Below, piece after piece: positions 61,798 through 64,000 of a DNA stretch of 64,000 bases. Source of the stretch: JAVDCA01 sp963819385 (GTDB lineage: Bacteria > Pseudomonadota > Alphaproteobacteria > Rhizobiales > Xanthobacteraceae). The stretch is from positions 1,054,001 to 1,118,000 of the forward strand of contig CAWFVV010000006.1 of NCBI GenBank assembly GCA_963819385.1, read 5' to 3'. A program made the translations under genes and the position numbers. Every line of letters starts with the position of its first letter. The first letter of the stretch is position 1. The notes under the pieces are model-generated. The model did not search any database. It was not told the DNA's origin and was given only the letters and a program-made list of their open reading frames with translations.

Positions 61798-63409
61798 ATG
61801 ATCGAGCCGTACGGGGATCAACCGGGACAGTCAGAGGCGCGACCGCCGACGGCGATGCTGTCGCGCGCCATTCCGGCGTCCTCCGACACGATCACGATCC
61901 TCGTGCTCGCTCTCGCGGCCCTGCTCGCGCTTGCGCCCGCCCTGGTGTTCCCCGTGCCGCCGCTCGCCGACTATCCAAACCACCTGGCGCGCATGCACGT
62001 CATCGGCACCATCGGCGCCGATCCCGACCTTGCGCGCTATTACGAGATCCACTGGCGGATCATTCCCAATCTCGCCATGGATGTCGTCGTCCCGCAGCTC
62101 GCGCGGATCGTGGACATCTATCATGCGGGCCAGATCTACGCGGTCGCCTGCCTCGCGCTGATCGTAAGCGGGGTCTTCGTCCTCAATCGGGCCCTGTTCG
62201 GCCGCTGGTCCGTGCTCTCGGTTGCGGTGCTGCCCTTCCTCTACAACCACATCCTCTTCCTCGGCTCCATGAACTACTGGACCGGCGTCGGCCTCGCGCT
62301 GTGGGCGGCGGCCGTGTGGGTGGGGCTGCGCGACCGGGCGTGGCCGTGGCGGCTCGCGGCGTCGACGCTGTTGGCGAGCGCGCTGTTCTTCACTCACCTG
62401 TTCGCGGCCGGCATCTACGGGATGATGCTGCTGGCCTTCGAGCTCTGGCGCCTGTGGCACCGTCGCTCGATTCCGCTCCCGGCGCGCCTCGCTGATTTCG
62501 TGGCGACCGGCGTGCCGTTTCTGCCCTTCCTGCCGCTGCTGATGATAAGTCCCACCCTGGGCCTTGCCGGCACCAATCAGTGGTCGCTGCCCGCGAAGCT
62601 CGAAGGCCTCTACTTCGCGGTCAGCACCTACTCGGATCGCGTCGATTTCGCGCTGGTCGCGGCCATCGCGGCCGTGCTGGGCTGGGCCGCGTCCCGCCGC
62701 GAGCTGCGGGTGCATCCGGCCGGCTGGATCCTGATCGGGATCGGCGCGGCCGTCTACCTCGCGATGCCGAATGTCCTGTTCGACACCTATGTGGCGGACG
62801 AGCGGCTGCCGGCCGCCCTGGTCATCGTCGCGCTTACGTTCTTCTCGCTCGACGCACCGCGCGCCTTCTCGCGGCACGCCGTCGCGGCACTGCTGGTCCT
62901 GCTGCTTGCCGCCCGCGTCGCCGAGGTCGGCGTAAACTGGACCGCGCTGGCGCGCCAGACCGCCGACGTGCGCGCCTCGACCGAGGTTCATTGCGGAACG
63001 CGGCGCGCGCGTGCTCGTCGGAGCGTCCGATCAGATCTCAGAGAACGAGGCGTTCGATTTCGCGCTCGCGCATGCCGCCTGCCTCGCGATCATCGAGCGC
63101 TCCGCGTTCGTGGCGAACGCGTTCGTGTTCCCCGGCAAGCAGATCATGGAGGTCCGGCCGGCGTACCGGCAGATCGCCGAGCTCGTCGACGGCGACCTGC
63201 CGACCATCGAGCAGCTGGCGGCGGCCAGCAAGACGACGGCGCAGCCGGAAGGCACCGGCGAGTATTGGCGGCAATGGCAAAGGAATTTCGACTACCTGTA
63301 CCTGATGTATACGGCGCGCGATGAACCCAACCCCTTCCCGGACCTCCTGACCCTCGTCTACGACGGCGACCGCTTCAAGCTCTACAAGATTCGCAAGACC
63401 GGGCCGTAA
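61798..63409 (+). pseudogene. multi-span membrane protein (paralog 2 of 3), one frame break
   Basis: Same architecture as 58526: PPLADYPNHLARMHVIGTIG, YYEIHWRIIPNLAMDVVVPQ, ten hydrophobic helices, then a C-terminal soluble domain ending FKLYKIRKTGP. The frame is lost at 62989, where an extra C in GAGGTTCATTGCG divides RASTEV from IAERGARVLVGASDQISE. Repaired length is 536 aa, matching its paralog. ATG 61798 has GGGGA just upstream; ATG 61855 is an alternative. Confidence 0.78.
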
Positions 63410-63623
63410 CCCGTCCTGAGTCCTGGCCATTCGGCGAGCACGCCCCGCCCTGGCGCCGCGGTATTTGGTGAGCCGCCGCGTGCCGGGGTGCGATTGACAG
63501 GCCGGCCGGGAATTGGGCAATGAACTGATCGGGGAATAAGCGGGCCATACCGGGCGGCTGGCCACGACAAGGAAAGCGACTGGCGTCTTGCCGCGGTCTC
63601 TCATTTCCTCCTCCGGGAGGGCC

Positions 63624-64000
63624 ATGCTCGTTGTGCTCGGTGTGGCGACGGTGCTGGCGCTTGCGCCGGTTCTGGCCGTCACCATCCCGCCGCTTGCCGA
63701 CTATCCCAACCATCTCGCGCGCATGCAGGTCATCGCGACGAGCGGCGCCGATCCGGATCTCGCGCGCTACTACGAGATCCACTGGCAGATCATCCCCAAC
63801 CTGATCATGGACATGATCGTCCCGCTGTTCGCGCGGGTGATGGACATCTACCATGCGGGCCAGGTCTTCACGGTCATCTGCGTGCTGATCGTGGCGACCG
63901 GAGTGCTGGCGCTGAACCGGGCGCTGTACGGCGGCTGGCCCGTGATCGGGCTTGCGGCGCTGCCGCTACTCTACAATCACATCTTTCTCGTCGGGCTCAT
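63624..64000 (+). CDS. multi-span membrane protein (paralog 3 of 3), cut by window end
   Basis: 125 codons visible from ATG 63624 with GGGAGG three bases upstream; an in-frame TTG at 63588 is possible. IPPLADYPNHLARMQVIATS, then GADPDLARYYEIHWQIIPNL and MDIYHAGQVFTVICVLIVAT are nearly identical in pattern to the 61798 protein. The remaining ~400 residues lie outside the window. Confidence 0.78.
   Translation, partial: MLVVLGVATVLALAPVLAVTIPPLADYPNHLARMQVIATSGADPDLARYYEIHWQIIPNLIMDMIVPLFARVMDIYHAGQVFTVICVLIVATGVLALNRALYGGWPVIGLAALPLLYNHIFLVGL

Overview
The window is about 64 kb of high-GC, gene-dense DNA from an alphaproteobacterium. The best guess is Hyphomicrobiales, in the Bradyrhizobium / Xanthobacteraceae neighbourhood. 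This rests on a RibBX-type riboflavin enzyme, a fused LivG-LivF ATPase, many orphan tripartite-tricarboxylate (Bug/TctC) binding proteins, TadE/TadG proteins and dispersed palindromic repeats that I recognise from that group. No rRNA, tRNA, CRISPR array, transposase or phage gene was seen. The placement is inference, since no marker gene beyond aroC and ribB could be compared.

Layout. 1-7.3 kb: a LysR regulator divergent from a quinone-oxidoreductase-like enzyme, two small genes, then a branched-chain amino-acid type ABC importer (binding protein, LivH, LivM, fused LivGF). 7.3-10 kb: a four-gene minus-strand block (NTF2-like, LuxR-type regulator, ABM-like, cupin) with a shared dyad TACGC-N6-GCGTA upstream of two of the genes. 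10.2-14.9 kb: a ferric/2-aminoethylphosphonate-like ABC importer (binding protein, ATPase, double permease) followed by an HpcH/HpaI aldolase. 15-18.8 kb: PilZ protein, RraA-like aldolase, hydrolase remnant, gamma-glutamyltransferase. 19-22.5 kb: two TadE-like proteins, a convergent vWA TadG and a small secreted protein. 22.5-25.6 kb: deacetylase, TctC and Gfo/Idh/MocA genes. 25.6-30.4 kb: winged-helix/TPR regulator divergent from a binding protein and FAD hydroxylase. 30.5-39 kb: a redox/electrophile-stress-like block (AraC, two alpha/beta hydrolases, ATPase regulator, SDR, Ohr, OsmC, LysR) with a local duplication. 39-42 kb: MFS, RidA-like and enoyl-CoA hydratase genes. 42-45 kb: an inositol-monophosphatase/ADP-ribosylglycohydrolase fusion and a zinc-finger protein. 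45-55 kb: AraC, NMT1-like and three TctC binding proteins, LysR, RraA-like aldolase, RibBX. 55-58 kb: FAD monooxygenase, ICMT-like methyltransferase, chorismate synthase. 58.5-64 kb: three paralogous multi-span membrane proteins plus an opposite-strand GT-C-like membrane protein.

The overall theme is uptake and catabolism of small organic acids and aromatic-like compounds: at least nine substrate-binding proteins, two flavin hydroxylases, aldolases, an enoyl-CoA hydratase and many local regulators.

Thirteen single-base frame breaks interrupt otherwise intact, family-length genes, and eleven of them are +1. This points to insertion-type sequencing or assembly error more than to gene decay, but raw reads would be needed to settle it. 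Frame-broken genes are typed as pseudogene below, with the break position given.
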